Made by a program: the position numbers and the translations under genes | Shown: piece after piece, positions 8,231 to 16,216 of the stretch | Layout: each line of letters starts with the position of its first letter | How positions within the stretch are numbered: position 1 is the first letter of the stretch | The notes under the pieces: generated by a model | Databases searched by the model: none | Told to the model about the DNA's origin: nothing | Seen by the model: the letters and a program-made list of their open reading frames with translations, nothing else | NCBI GenBank assembly: GCA_001917665.1 | Contig: MNEL01000042.1 | Coordinates: forward strand, 16,495 to 80,494 | DNA: 64,000 bases | Source of the DNA: Gemmatimonadetes bacterium 13_1_40CM_69_22 | Lineage (GTDB): Bacteria; Gemmatimonadota; Gemmatimonadetes; Gemmatimonadales; GWC2-71-9 | Reading direction: 5' to 3'

Positions 8231-9387
8231 GCGCTGCCCATGAGCGGCGCCTGGAGCGCGTGATAGATCCCGCGGGCCCGTTGCACGAGCCCAGCGTAGC
8301 AGGATTGTTGATCCTTGCCGCTGGCGAACACGGTGCATACCGGCTGGCCCCGCGCGATCCGCTGGCCCGGCACGGGGATGTCGCGGATGTCGTCGTCCTC
8401 GAGCCACGCCGACGTGTCGCCGACCTGCACGTCCCCCTGGGCGTAAACGATCGCCTTGCCGACGGCGTCCGGACGGCGCCTGGCGGCCTCGAGGTCGAAG
8501 CGCGGCAGCGCACCGGCGCAGGCCCGCGCGTGCGTCTCGAAGATCGAGATGCCGTAGGCGCGCTCGACCAGCTCCATGGAGGCGGTGTAGCGCGGGTTCA
8601 CGTCGACCGGGTACCAGTACTTCCCGCGCTCCGCGATCAGGTCGATGCCGTTCAGGCCGACGAGCCCGAACGCTGCGGCCGCGGCGTTCGCGATGCGCCA
8701 CGCCTGCTCGCACGGATCGAACAACTCGTGAGCGATCCGGTCTCCTGCGCTCGCCAGAATGCTGCCGCAATACCGAAACCCCTCGACGCCGAAGGCCGGA
8801 TCGCCCACCAGCATCCGCGAGATCCCCAGCGGCACGGCCCGGCCGCCCGCCGCTACGAACACGATGGACCCTGGAGCGCCGACGACCTGCTGCTGCAGGT
8901 ACCACCCCTTCGGCACCGGCTCGCCCGCCCGGTAGAGGCGCACCCCCCTCCCCCCTCCCGACGCCCGTGGCTTGAGCAGCCAGCGAAAGTCCAGCGGCTC
9001 GCCCGTCGTGGGGCCCGAGAAGGTGAGGGGGAAGGCGTGATTGATGGTGGAAAGCGCGCGCATCGGGTCGCGGGCGCGCGGCAGCAGCGCTGGCGGGTTT
9101 CCCCAGAGCGGGCGGCCATGGGCGAGGGCGCGCACCGCTCGCGGGTGGTTCTCGAAGCTCGCCACGTAGGCGACCGCGTCGCACGCGACGAAGCGTCCCT
9201 GCTGCACTGCGAGGGCGACACTGAACCGGCCTCGCGGCGTCCGCGCCACCGCCACCTGCCGGCAACGGGCGCGCAAGTCGAGGTCTCCAAACCCGTCCAC
9301 CGCGACCACGTCATACCCCGCCCGCGCGGCCGATTCGGCGAACCCACGCGTCGAAACGCCGGCGATGAGCACGCGGGTCGGCGTCAC
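8227..9387 (-). CDS. ATP-grasp protein of H4MPT/methanofuran clusters
   Basis: A 386-aa ATP-grasp protein like those found in methylotroph H4MPT gene clusters and usually annotated as a predicted carboligase. An N-terminal Rossmann-like segment VLIAGVSTRGFAESAARAGY precedes the ATP-grasp core WLLKPRASGGGRGVRLY, LQQQVVGAPGSIVFVA and the metal-site region GLNGIDLIAERGKYWYPVDVNPRYTASMEL. GTG at 9387 overlaps the DUF1464 stop (GTGA), which decides the start. The reaction is unknown. Candidates are a glutamate or tyramine ligation in methanofuran synthesis, by analogy with MfnD-type ligases, or a Fhc-specific polyglutamyl step. This is inference from fold and context. Confidence 0.85.
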   Translation of the reverse strand: MTPTRVLIAGVSTRGFAESAARAGYDVVAVDGFGDLDLRARCRQVAVARTPRGRFSVALAVQQGRFVACDAVAYVASFENHPRAVRALAHGRPLWGNPPALLPRARDPMRALSTINHAFPLTFSGPTTGEPLDFRWLLKPRASGGGRGVRLYRAGEPVPKGWYLQQQVVGAPGSIVFVAAGGRAVPLGISRMLVGDPAFGVEGFRYCGSILASAGDRIAHELFDPCEQAWRIANAAAAAFGLVGLNGIDLIAERGKYWYPVDVNPRYTASMELVERAYGISIFETHARACAGALPRFDLEAARRRPDAVGKAIVYAQGDVQVGDTSAWLEDDDIRDIPVPGQRIARGQPVCTVFASGKDQQSCYAGLVQRARGIYHALQAPLMGSA

Positions 9388-10469
9388 GCGAGCCCGAGGC
9401 GCCGCCGCGCTTGGTCGCGGGAAATGACGTAGAGATGATCGAGGACCGTCCCCTGCGCCTCGCGGATGCCGAGCGCCGCGACGAGCTCGCGGTGCGAACC
9501 GCCGCACAGGCCGTCCGCGATGAGGGCGGCGCCCTGCGCGCCCTCCTTCGCGTCCGCCGCGAATCCCTCGAGCAGCCGCACCGGGGCGATGCCCTCGAGC
9601 CGTTGAGCGATGGCCCGGCGCACCCCCTCCACGCGCGCGAGGCGTCCCGATAGGACGATCTCGCGCGGCGCCGGCACGCTCGCCCGCAGGAAGCGCACCG
9701 TCTTCACCGCGCCTTCGACGAAGGCCTCCCGGGCGGTATGCTCGCGCGCCGTCTGGGGGTTGCCGAGCGCGTCGGGGGATCCGGGGCCGCTGTCCCAGCC
9801 CGCCACCGCGGCCGCGCCGCCGCCGAACAGCAGCGACTTGGGCACGGAGCCGGCGAGAAACGCGACCTCCCCGTCGAGCGCGCCGGGGGCACGAAAGCCC
9901 AGCGGCCCGGCCGAGCCCCCGACGCCGTCCACGATCTGTCCGTCGGCGACGGCCAGGGCCGCCGTGAACGCGCCCCCCAGCTCGAGCAGCACGAATGACA
10001 CGTCGCGCACCGACCGGCCGGTCCGGCGCGCCTGCTCGTCGATGGCCAGCGCCGCGGCGCAGACCTTCTCGGCCGTCCCCATGTCCACGCGGTTCACCTT
10101 GCGGTGCGCCGGGACCGAGGGCAGGTGGATGACGCCCGGCGTGAACAACACAGGGAGGGCCGACCGGGCGAGTGCCCGGGCCAGCGCGCGCAGTCCCCCG
10201 ATCCCTCCCGGCTCACCTTCCGCGGCGAGGAAGGCAAGCCGTAGGTCCTCCTCGGTTGCCTCTTGGGCCCGGGTGAGCGGGAGGCCGTAGCCGGACGGCC
10301 CGACGACGCAATCGAGCGGCCCCGCGGCTTCCAACAGCCCGACGAACCGGGCGGGGTCGGCGAGCGCTTCGGCGGTCGGAAGGGACCGGTCCAGGAACAG
10401 GCGGCCGTGCTCCAGGCCGCACGCGTCGATGGTGACGGTCCCCGGGTCGATGCCGATCACACGGGGCAT
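9384..10469 (-). CDS. DUF1464 family actin/kinase-fold protein
   Basis: A 361-aa protein of the DUF1464 family, related to sugar/butyrate-kinase-like ASKHA folds and found in archaea and H4MPT-using bacteria. Visible features are the phosphate-1-like VIGIDPGTVTIDACGLEHGRLF, a second glycine-rich motif in VLLELGGAFTAALAVADGQIVDGVGGSAGP, and an adenosine-type motif EIVLSGRLARVEGVRRAI. It lies 4 nt from mtdB and overlaps the ATP-grasp gene, so it is part of the core C1 operon. A cofactor-biosynthesis kinase or ligase role is plausible but unproven. The operon position is the best functional clue. Confidence 0.85.
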   Translation of the reverse strand: MPRVIGIDPGTVTIDACGLEHGRLFLDRSLPTAEALADPARFVGLLEAAGPLDCVVGPSGYGLPLTRAQEATEEDLRLAFLAAEGEPGGIGGLRALARALARSALPVLFTPGVIHLPSVPAHRKVNRVDMGTAEKVCAAALAIDEQARRTGRSVRDVSFVLLELGGAFTAALAVADGQIVDGVGGSAGPLGFRAPGALDGEVAFLAGSVPKSLLFGGGAAAVAGWDSGPGSPDALGNPQTAREHTAREAFVEGAVKTVRFLRASVPAPREIVLSGRLARVEGVRRAIAQRLEGIAPVRLLEGFAADAKEGAQGAALIADGLCGGSHRELVAALGIREAQGTVLDHLYVISRDQARRRLGLA

Positions 10470-10473
10470 TCGT

Positions 10474-11355
10474 CTACTGCGGTTTCGCGCTCAACTCCCG
10501 CGCGACGTCGGCGATCGTTTCAGCGTCCAGCACGAGGTCGTTGCGCTCGAACAGGCGCACGATGCACGCCTTGTGCACCTTCATCTTCAGGTTGCCGATG
10601 GCAAGCGCGCCGAAGCACCGCACGCCGTGCTTCACGACGCCGTCGTCCATCACGTCGACGCCCTCGACGCCGAGCGGCGGGACGGCATTCACGTCCGCCA
10701 CGACCTCGAGTCCCGGGCGGTTCGCCCACGCCTGCTTCGGAACGAGCGTGACGCCCGCCGGCCCCGCGTTGAGCAGCAGCGCGGCGCGCTCGCAGGCGGG
10801 GGCTGCCTCGCTCGCGTCCCGCATCGTGGTCGCGCGCACCGTGCCGCCGAAGCGCTGGAGCACCAGGTCGCGTGCCCGCTCACCCGCGTCGGCCTTGCGG
10901 GACGTGATCACTACCTCCGCGCCCGCCCTGGCGAACAGCCCCGCCGCCCGGATCCCGACGGGCCCCGTCCCCGCGACGATCAGCACGCGCTTGCCGCGCA
11001 CGTCGCCCCCCCCTCCCGCCGCCTGCACCATCTTCGCGACGGCCGCGACGGCGGTCGTGTTCGACCCGTTCGAGTCCAGCATCACCGACACCGTGAACGG
11101 ACCGAAGAACGCTTGCTTCGCTGCGGCGAGGAGCCGCTCTCCCGCCGCCATGTCGGCCCCGCCGATGAACACGGCGGTGTTCTTCAGGTCGTTCGGGCCA
11201 CGCGTGAAGATGCAGCCGTGGATCAGGTCGCGGACGTCGGCTTCGGTGATGGCGCCGTAGCTCATCACTGCGTCGGCGCCGGCGTCGTACGCCACCACCC
11301 GGTCGAACACGCTCGGCAGCCGGGAGCTGTCGAGCTGCACCAGCAGCTTGCGCAT
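10474..11355 (-). CDS. mtdB: NAD(P)-dependent methylene-H4MPT dehydrogenase
   Basis: A 293-aa MtdB-type enzyme that oxidises methylene-H4MPT to methenyl-H4MPT with NAD(P). The N-terminal substrate domain begins MRKLLVQLDSSRLPSVFDRVVAYDAGADAV and includes the conserved YGAITEADVRDLIHGCIFTRG. The Rossmann domain is GKRVLIVAGTGPVGIRAAGLFARAGAEVVITSRK. The C-terminal VKHGVRCFGALAIGNLKMKVHKACI is typical of the MtdA/MtdB family. ATG 11355 is preferred over 11415, which lacks homologous sequence. It follows fae after a 97-nt gap containing a hairpin. MtdA is the alternative, but the H4MPT context favours MtdB. Confidence 0.94.
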   Translation of the reverse strand: MRKLLVQLDSSRLPSVFDRVVAYDAGADAVMSYGAITEADVRDLIHGCIFTRGPNDLKNTAVFIGGADMAAGERLLAAAKQAFFGPFTVSVMLDSNGSNTTAVAAVAKMVQAAGGGGDVRGKRVLIVAGTGPVGIRAAGLFARAGAEVVITSRKADAGERARDLVLQRFGGTVRATTMRDASEAAPACERAALLLNAGPAGVTLVPKQAWANRPGLEVVADVNAVPPLGVEGVDVMDDGVVKHGVRCFGALAIGNLKMKVHKACIVRLFERNDLVLDAETIADVARELSAKPQ

Positions 11356-11399
11356 CGGGATTCGGGCTCCAAGGCCTCGGACAGGGAGAAAACAGTCGA

Positions 11400-11421
11400 G
11401 GGGCGGCAACCCCACCGCCCC
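11400..11421 (-). terminator. hairpin between fae and mtdB, possible attenuator
   Basis: A 7-bp GC stem (GGGGCGG / CCGCCCC) with an 8-nt loop lies between the fae stop and the mtdB start. On the transcribed minus strand it is followed by TCGACTGTTTTCTC, a short T-rich stretch. This would allow partial termination, giving much more fae than downstream mRNA. Confidence 0.45.
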
Positions 11422-11452
11422 CCGACCGCAGGATCCGACGACCGCCGGGGCG

Positions 11453-11968
11453 TCAGCTCTTGTCGGCGCCGCCCGCGAACGGGTGGGTGGCGGTCTTCGC
11501 GCCGCTGATGACGGCGTCGACGCGCGGTTGGTTCTTCAGGGCGCGCTCGATCGACTCCTTCACCGCCCGGTAGTTGAAGTCGAAGATCTTCTTGTCGTTC
11601 TTCGCCTGCCAATGGATGAAGACGCCCACCAGGATGCAGTAGTCGTCCACCTTGTCGCGCGGGATGACGCCCGAGGACACGCTGTCCACGACCGCCCGGG
11701 CGACCGCCGCCTGCGCCGGGCCGAACATCTGCACGGCCTGGGTGGCGCCCTTGATGGTGACCTTGTTGAAGAGGAGCGCGTCGGGCTTGGCCGGCAGGTT
11801 CGGACTGACCACGGCCAGGAGGGTGCTATGCCCTTCGCGTTGGTTCGACAAGGCGTTCACGAATGCCTGCCCTGCGGGACCCGACTTCGACCCGATGATC
11901 AAGTCGATGTGGGCGACCTCATTCCCGTCGCCTACCAGCGATTCGCCGATGAAGAAATCCGCTGCCAT
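11453..11968 (-). CDS. fae: formaldehyde-activating enzyme
   Basis: A 171-aa Fae, which condenses formaldehyde with H4MPT to methylene-H4MPT and is the entry point and detoxification step of this pathway. The start MAADFFIGESLVGDGNEVAHIDLIIGSKSGPAGQAF is diagnostic and includes the catalytic histidine of the EVAHIDL motif. FNKVTIKGATQAVQMFGPAQAAVA and VFIHWQAKNDKKIFDFNY complete the family pattern. It is the first gene of the operon, with a 221-nt upstream region. No methanol dehydrogenase is in view, so the formaldehyde source is outside the window. Confidence 0.97.
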   Translation of the reverse strand: MAADFFIGESLVGDGNEVAHIDLIIGSKSGPAGQAFVNALSNQREGHSTLLAVVSPNLPAKPDALLFNKVTIKGATQAVQMFGPAQAAVARAVVDSVSSGVIPRDKVDDYCILVGVFIHWQAKNDKKIFDFNYRAVKESIERALKNQPRVDAVISGAKTATHPFAGGADKS

Positions 11969-12189
11969 AACTACCTCCCGATCCGGATGGGGTCCACGAG
12001 TGCCGACTGCCGGCCGTTACGAGTGCGGTGTTGAGAGCGGCGTGGCTGCGGGGGTCAAATAGGACCACGCGGTCCCGCCTGTGCGGGTAGCTCTTACGGA
12101 ACCGTATCGATGGGGTGCTAAGCTGCCCGCGGTGTAGACCGGTGTCAAGGCCGCGGAAGAGGCCGCGAAACGGGAACGTTTCCGGGCGC
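11969..12189 (-). promoter_or_regulatory. fae operon upstream region with palindromes
   Basis: This 221-nt region must hold the operon promoter. On the minus strand a TTGACA hexamer lies at 12148-12143, but no good -10 follows at 17 nt (CAGCTT). Three inverted repeats are visible: TACGG-AA-CCGTA at 12095-12106, GGACC-N4-GGTCC at 12062-12075 and CCCGC-N4-GCGGG at 12074-12087. They could be operator or leader structures. The promoter call is weak; the palindromes are directly visible. Confidence 0.4.
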
Positions 12190-12390
12190 CTACTCCGGCG
12201 CCGCGGCGCCCGTCGCCACGCGCCAAACCTCGTCGGCAAGCCATTCGAGCCGTTGCTGCGAGTAGTCGAGCTCGGCGGGGGTCATCTCCTTGGAGCGCCG
12301 TGCGATCTCCCGCGCGTGGACCAGCAGCTCGTCCAGCACCTCGCGCAGCGGCCGGTTCGTGCGCCGCTCCGCTTTCGGGCGCGGACTCAC
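12190..12390 (-). CDS. small conserved-looking protein of unknown function
   Basis: A 66-aa basic, helical protein (VSPRPKAERRTNRPLREVLDELLVHAREIARRSKEM...). It starts at GTG 12390, which overlaps the stop of the DUF2268-like gene by 4 nt, and this coupling supports it as real. No motif is recognised. The amphipathic central segment EVLDELLVHAREIARRSKEMTPAELDYSQQRLEWL looks like two helices and could mediate protein contacts. It is last in the operon behind a putative protease. The longer ORF at 12699 is a shadow of the upstream gene. Confidence 0.6.
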   Translation of the reverse strand: MSPRPKAERRTNRPLREVLDELLVHAREIARRSKEMTPAELDYSQQRLEWLADEVWRVATGAAAPE

Positions 12391-13331
12391 GCGGTCTGGA
12401 TCCCGAGCGCCCGGTCCTCCGCCGTACGGAACTCTTCGGCTGCGGCGCGCAGCGTCGAGGCGATCCCCCGTTCGGCGAGGTAGTTCTCGACCAGGCGCAG
12501 GCCGAGGTAGTACCCGGCGCGCTCCGGCAGCACCTTCCCGCCCATCAGCCGGGCGGCCGGCGTCATCCCGCCGGCCAGGAAACGCAGCCGCAAGCCCAGC
12601 CCCGTCTCGTCGAGCACGGGGGCCGTCACGCGGCGAAGGAACGCGTCGAGCTCTCGGATCCGACGGTACTGCCGTCGCGTGTAGCCAAAATACTCCCACG
12701 GCTCGAACCCCGGAGCCACCGCCTGCGCCGCCGCGACCGCTGCGCCCTCGTTCACGAGCAGCTCGCGCAGCGTGGCCCGGCTTCCCGTGTCCCAGTAGTC
12801 GTAGTGGCCGCGCAGGTCGGCGACGAGGCGCCGCAGGTCGGCCCGGCTGGCGGGCGACGTGTACCGCACGGCGTGCGCCGCCTCATGCGCGACCCACAGC
12901 GACAGGAGATGCGGCGCGAGCCCCATCCCGTACGTCTGCGGGTTTGCCCGCCCGGTGAAGTGCTCGAGGCACACGAACGCGATGCCGCGCCCGCCCACCA
13001 CCAGCTCGCCCGCGTTCGCCGCGCCTACGCCGACCATCAGGTAGAGGTCCACGGGACAGTCGGCCTCGAAGCGCTCCAGCGCGCGCTGCAGCGCGTCTTC
13101 GCTGATCGACACGACGTCCACGTCTTCGAGCAGCCGCTTCAGGTCGGACCGGTCAGCTCGCAGCGCCGCCGCGATCACCTGCTCGGCGTGGGGCGATGCG
13201 GGGTCGAGCACATAGTTCTGCCAGTAGCTCGTGAGGACGGGCCGGTGGCGGTCGAGATACTCGTGGTAGGCCGCGGTGGGATCGGGCGCGGCGAGGACCG
13301 CCAGGAATTCCGGCACGAGATTGACGAGCAT
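12387..13331 (-). CDS. predicted zinc-dependent protease, DUF2268-like
   Basis: A 314-aa protein resembling the DUF2268 predicted Zn-protease family. A metalloprotease motif HEAAH lies in LSLWVAHEAAHAVRYTSPA at about residue 140, with a downstream glutamate in RELLVNEGAAVAAAQAV that could be the third ligand region. The N-terminal half (DPTAAYHEYLDRHRPVLTSYWQNYV) is helical. No signal peptide or membrane segment is seen. ATG 13331 is the first start after the upstream stop. Family assignment rests on the HExxH and the fold pattern, so substrate and role are unknown. Confidence 0.65.
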   Translation of the reverse strand: MLVNLVPEFLAVLAAPDPTAAYHEYLDRHRPVLTSYWQNYVLDPASPHAEQVIAAALRADRSDLKRLLEDVDVVSISEDALQRALERFEADCPVDLYLMVGVGAANAGELVVGGRGIAFVCLEHFTGRANPQTYGMGLAPHLLSLWVAHEAAHAVRYTSPASRADLRRLVADLRGHYDYWDTGSRATLRELLVNEGAAVAAAQAVAPGFEPWEYFGYTRRQYRRIRELDAFLRRVTAPVLDETGLGLRLRFLAGGMTPAARLMGGKVLPERAGYYLGLRLVENYLAERGIASTLRAAAEEFRTAEDRALGIQTA

Positions 13332-13384
13332 GGACCGGGCGGCCCCAATTTGGGAAGGCGCCCCGTCGGAGACAAGCGTCAGGT

Positions 13385-15349
13385 TTAGCGGACCGTGATC
13401 TCGACCGCCACCGACTCTGACTTGACATTTCGCACGGCGTCGGTCACGCCGAGCGTCACCCGGTAGCGCCCCGGTGGCACGCGTCCGGGCTCGAGCACCA
13501 GCTGCTCGACCGTGACGTCCTCGGCCGGCGCTTCGCGCGTGAACTCGACCACGACCGGCTGCCGCGCCCCCAAGACCCGGGCAAGCAACGAGCGCACCGG
13601 GGCGAAGCGGTAGCGGGCGACGTAACGCGCCACGCCGCGCTCGTCCGCCGCGAGCCCGTACACCTCCGCGTACGCCGCGAGCGGCGCGCCGGTGCGGTAC
13701 ACCAGATCCGCGGGCATCGCGGCGAGCAGCGCATTCCGGTCGCCCGCACGGTCGGTCGCACCCAGGATGAGGCTCGAGAGCATCGGCGCGGCGGCGCGCG
13801 CGAAATGCGGGACCGTCACGGCGCCGCGGATCCGGCCCAGCACGCCGGCCGAGTCGACGTCGAGCCCGAACGTGTAGCGGCCCGGGGGGACGCTGGCGCG
13901 CAACAGCCCGGGCCCGCTGGCCAGAGCCGCCGCCACGCCGCGCTCGTCCCACAATGCGAGCCCGGCGGTGTCGGGCGCGCTCCGATAGTAGACCTCCGTG
14001 CGCCCTGGCGTCCGGCCGCGGAAGAACGCCGCCCACACCCGTGCGGCGAGCGGCGCGCCGAGCGTCGTGCGGTCGCTCTCGAGCAGCCGCCGCGTGTCGC
14101 TCATCTGGCGCTCCGTCGTCGGTGTGAAGATGTAATCACCGCCGAGCTGGAGCCCGGCGCTCGCGGTGGCCCGCGTGAAGGTGATGGCGACCGGCCCGCC
14201 GGCGGTCTCGTAACACCACGCTTCCGCGTCGAGCGAGCTCATCCCCGGAAGGTCGGGCAGCCGCACCGAGGCGCGCGCCTGCGGCACGCGCGAGTCGGGG
14301 GGACCGTGGCGCAGCCACACGAGGCCGCGGGCATCGAGCCCGCTCTGGTTGTAGATCGAGCGCTCGCCGGCCGGGTCGTCGGCGTCCCCCGACTCCGGTC
14401 CCAGGCCGACAACGACGAACCGCTGTGGCGAGCCCGGCAGGGCGGCCGGGGCGAGGCTCCGGGCGGTCGCGGAACGGTGGTACAAGCTCAGCGGGTGCAG
14501 CAGGCGGAAGCGGCGCCGCACCACCGCGAGCCGGCGGAAGTGCTCGGCGATCCGCTCGTTTTGCGGCGTGATCAGATTCGGATCGCGCTTGCCCCAGAAC
14601 CACAGGAAGAACCGCCGCGCATCGTCGGGGCCCGTGGCCGCGAAGCGGGCCGCCTCGTTCGGAGTGGCGATCAGCCGGGCGTTGGCCCACACGGCCCCGC
14701 TCGAGTCGAGGTCGGCGTGCGCGAGCGTGCTGTCGTACCACGCGTAGCCCGCCGAGTCCCGGCCCAGCTGGAAGCTCGCCTCGGCGCGCACCAGCCAGGC
14801 GGGGACGTGCGGTCCACGCCGCGCGAGGACCCGGGCGGCGAGCGAGTCCGCGCGCTCGGGCTCCTCGAGCGCGATGGCGATCAGCGCGCGCCGCTCCAGG
14901 GCCGCAACATCGTCCGGGTGGAGGGCGAGCACCCGGTCGGCGTGGCGCCAGATGGCGTCGTCGTGGTAGAGCTCGAGAAAGCGCGCCCAGGCAGCGCGGT
15001 CCCCCGGGCGGAGCTCGAGCAGCCGGAGCAGCGCGCCGCGGGCGATGCCCTCGCCCTCGTCGCTCCCCAGCCGATACCCCACCTCGACTTGCCCCCACAG
15101 CGGCGCCGGCTCGGCTGGAGCGAGCCGCTCCGCCGTGCGGAACTCGTCGAGCGCGCGGTAGCGGCCCGCGGCGGGCCACGCGTGCCACACCCACCCCAGC
15201 GCGAGGTGGGCATGCGGGTCACTCGGCTGCTGGACGACCAGCCGCTCGGCGGCGCGGCGGGCCTCGGGGAGACGCCGCGCGGCGAGCAGGGAGTCGGGAT
15301 CGCGGCCTGCGGCATCCTGCAGGGACAAGAGAACGAGCAGCGCGAGCAC
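13385..15349 (-). CDS. GWxTD domain-containing TPR protein
   Basis: A 654-aa exported protein. The N-terminus MLALLVLLSLQDAAG is a short signal-like segment. Tetratricopeptide-like helices occupy roughly residues 20-210 (LPEARRAAERLVVQQPSDPHAHLALGWVWHAW). A GWxTD-type core follows at about 245-290 (ARRFFLWFWGKRDPNLITPQNERIAEHFRRLAVVRRRF). The C-terminal 200 residues contain beta strands such as RVPPGRYRVTLGVTDAVRNVKSES, reminiscent of the Ig-like modules that accompany GWxTD. GWxTD proteins are common in Gemmatimonadota and Acidobacteriota and have no established function. It lies 7 nt downstream of the rhomboid gene. Confidence 0.75.
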   Translation of the reverse strand: MLALLVLLSLQDAAGRDPDSLLAARRLPEARRAAERLVVQQPSDPHAHLALGWVWHAWPAAGRYRALDEFRTAERLAPAEPAPLWGQVEVGYRLGSDEGEGIARGALLRLLELRPGDRAAWARFLELYHDDAIWRHADRVLALHPDDVAALERRALIAIALEEPERADSLAARVLARRGPHVPAWLVRAEASFQLGRDSAGYAWYDSTLAHADLDSSGAVWANARLIATPNEAARFAATGPDDARRFFLWFWGKRDPNLITPQNERIAEHFRRLAVVRRRFRLLHPLSLYHRSATARSLAPAALPGSPQRFVVVGLGPESGDADDPAGERSIYNQSGLDARGLVWLRHGPPDSRVPQARASVRLPDLPGMSSLDAEAWCYETAGGPVAITFTRATASAGLQLGGDYIFTPTTERQMSDTRRLLESDRTTLGAPLAARVWAAFFRGRTPGRTEVYYRSAPDTAGLALWDERGVAAALASGPGLLRASVPPGRYTFGLDVDSAGVLGRIRGAVTVPHFARAAAPMLSSLILGATDRAGDRNALLAAMPADLVYRTGAPLAAYAEVYGLAADERGVARYVARYRFAPVRSLLARVLGARQPVVVEFTREAPAEDVTVEQLVLEPGRVPPGRYRVTLGVTDAVRNVKSESVAVEITVR

Positions 15350-15356
15350 CTGGCCC

Positions 15357-16184
15357 TCAGGCCTTGTCGCGCATCTTCCGGCTCATCTCCGCGAGGAATT
15401 TCCGCTCGGCCGGCGTGAGGCTCTCGATCCCGCGTGCCGATATTTTGTCGAGTACGCGGTCGATCTCCGCCTGTGCCGCGTCACGTGGCGGGCGGCGCGG
15501 CTTGAGTCCCGCGTCGCTCGCCCGGGCTGCGCGGCCCGGGTGGACCAGCACGCTCGGCTGCGAGGCGCGCCGCACATGACGCTCCGCCCGCGCCAGCCGC
15601 CAGTCGGCGACCTTGAGATAGAGGAAGCCCGCCCCGAAGCCGCCGAGATGCGCGAGGTGCGAGACCTTGTCGATCGGTGGGAAGATCGCGAGCCCCAGGG
15701 AGACGGCGACCGTGAACGTCACGAGCCATTTGGCGGGGATCGGCTCAGGGAGCGGGAACACGTAGATCGGCCGGTCGGGCGCCGCCCACGCGAACGCCAG
15801 CAGTACGCCGTACACGGCGGCCGACGCGCCGATCACGAGTTCCACCGGGCGGAACTGCATCAGCGCGAACGACAACGCCGCGCCGCCTAGGCCGCACAGC
15901 AGGTAGTACGCCAGGAACGGCCCGCCGCCCATCCGCTCTTCCACGTCCGGCCCGAACACGAACAGCGCGAGCAGGTTGAACGCCAGGTGGAGCGGCCCGC
16001 CGTGCAGAAACATGTACGTGACGAACGTCCACGGCTGCGCCAGGGCGCGCAACGGCACGAACCCGAACGTCGCAAGGAAGCGCGGGTCGACGAAGATCGT
16101 CATCTGGAAGAGGAAGACGACGAGGTTGGCGACGAACAGTCGTCGCACCCAGGGGGTCATGCCGAAAATCCGCTGCGGGCCCAT
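15357..16184 (-). CDS. rhomboid family intramembrane serine protease
   Basis: A 275-aa six-helix rhomboid protease, which cuts transmembrane substrates inside the inner membrane. The conserved loop HGGPLHLAFNLLALFVFG supplies the HxxxxHxxxN motif, the nucleophile serine lies in VIGASAAVYGVLL, and the catalytic histidine in HLAHLGGFGAGFLY. The catalytic dyad is intact. A C-terminal cytoplasmic tail of about 90 residues ends in an amphipathic helix (SLTPAERKFLAEMSRKMRDKA), often seen in soil bacterial rhomboids. It is the first gene of the short operon with the GWxTD protein. The substrate is unknown. Confidence 0.92.
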   Translation of the reverse strand: MGPQRIFGMTPWVRRLFVANLVVFLFQMTIFVDPRFLATFGFVPLRALAQPWTFVTYMFLHGGPLHLAFNLLALFVFGPDVEERMGGGPFLAYYLLCGLGGAALSFALMQFRPVELVIGASAAVYGVLLAFAWAAPDRPIYVFPLPEPIPAKWLVTFTVAVSLGLAIFPPIDKVSHLAHLGGFGAGFLYLKVADWRLARAERHVRRASQPSVLVHPGRAARASDAGLKPRRPPRDAAQAEIDRVLDKISARGIESLTPAERKFLAEMSRKMRDKA

Positions 16185-16187
16185 CTA

Positions 16188-16216
16188 CCCTCGGCGCCTA
16201 TGCGCCTGTGCGCCTA
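16188..16216. repeat. octamer tandem repeat (gcgcctnt)
   Basis: Three near-identical octamers gcgcctat-gcgcctgt-gcgcctag lie between the rhomboid start and the ddl stop and include the ddl stop codon. They belong to the dispersed short-repeat class seen elsewhere in this window. Confidence 0.6.
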
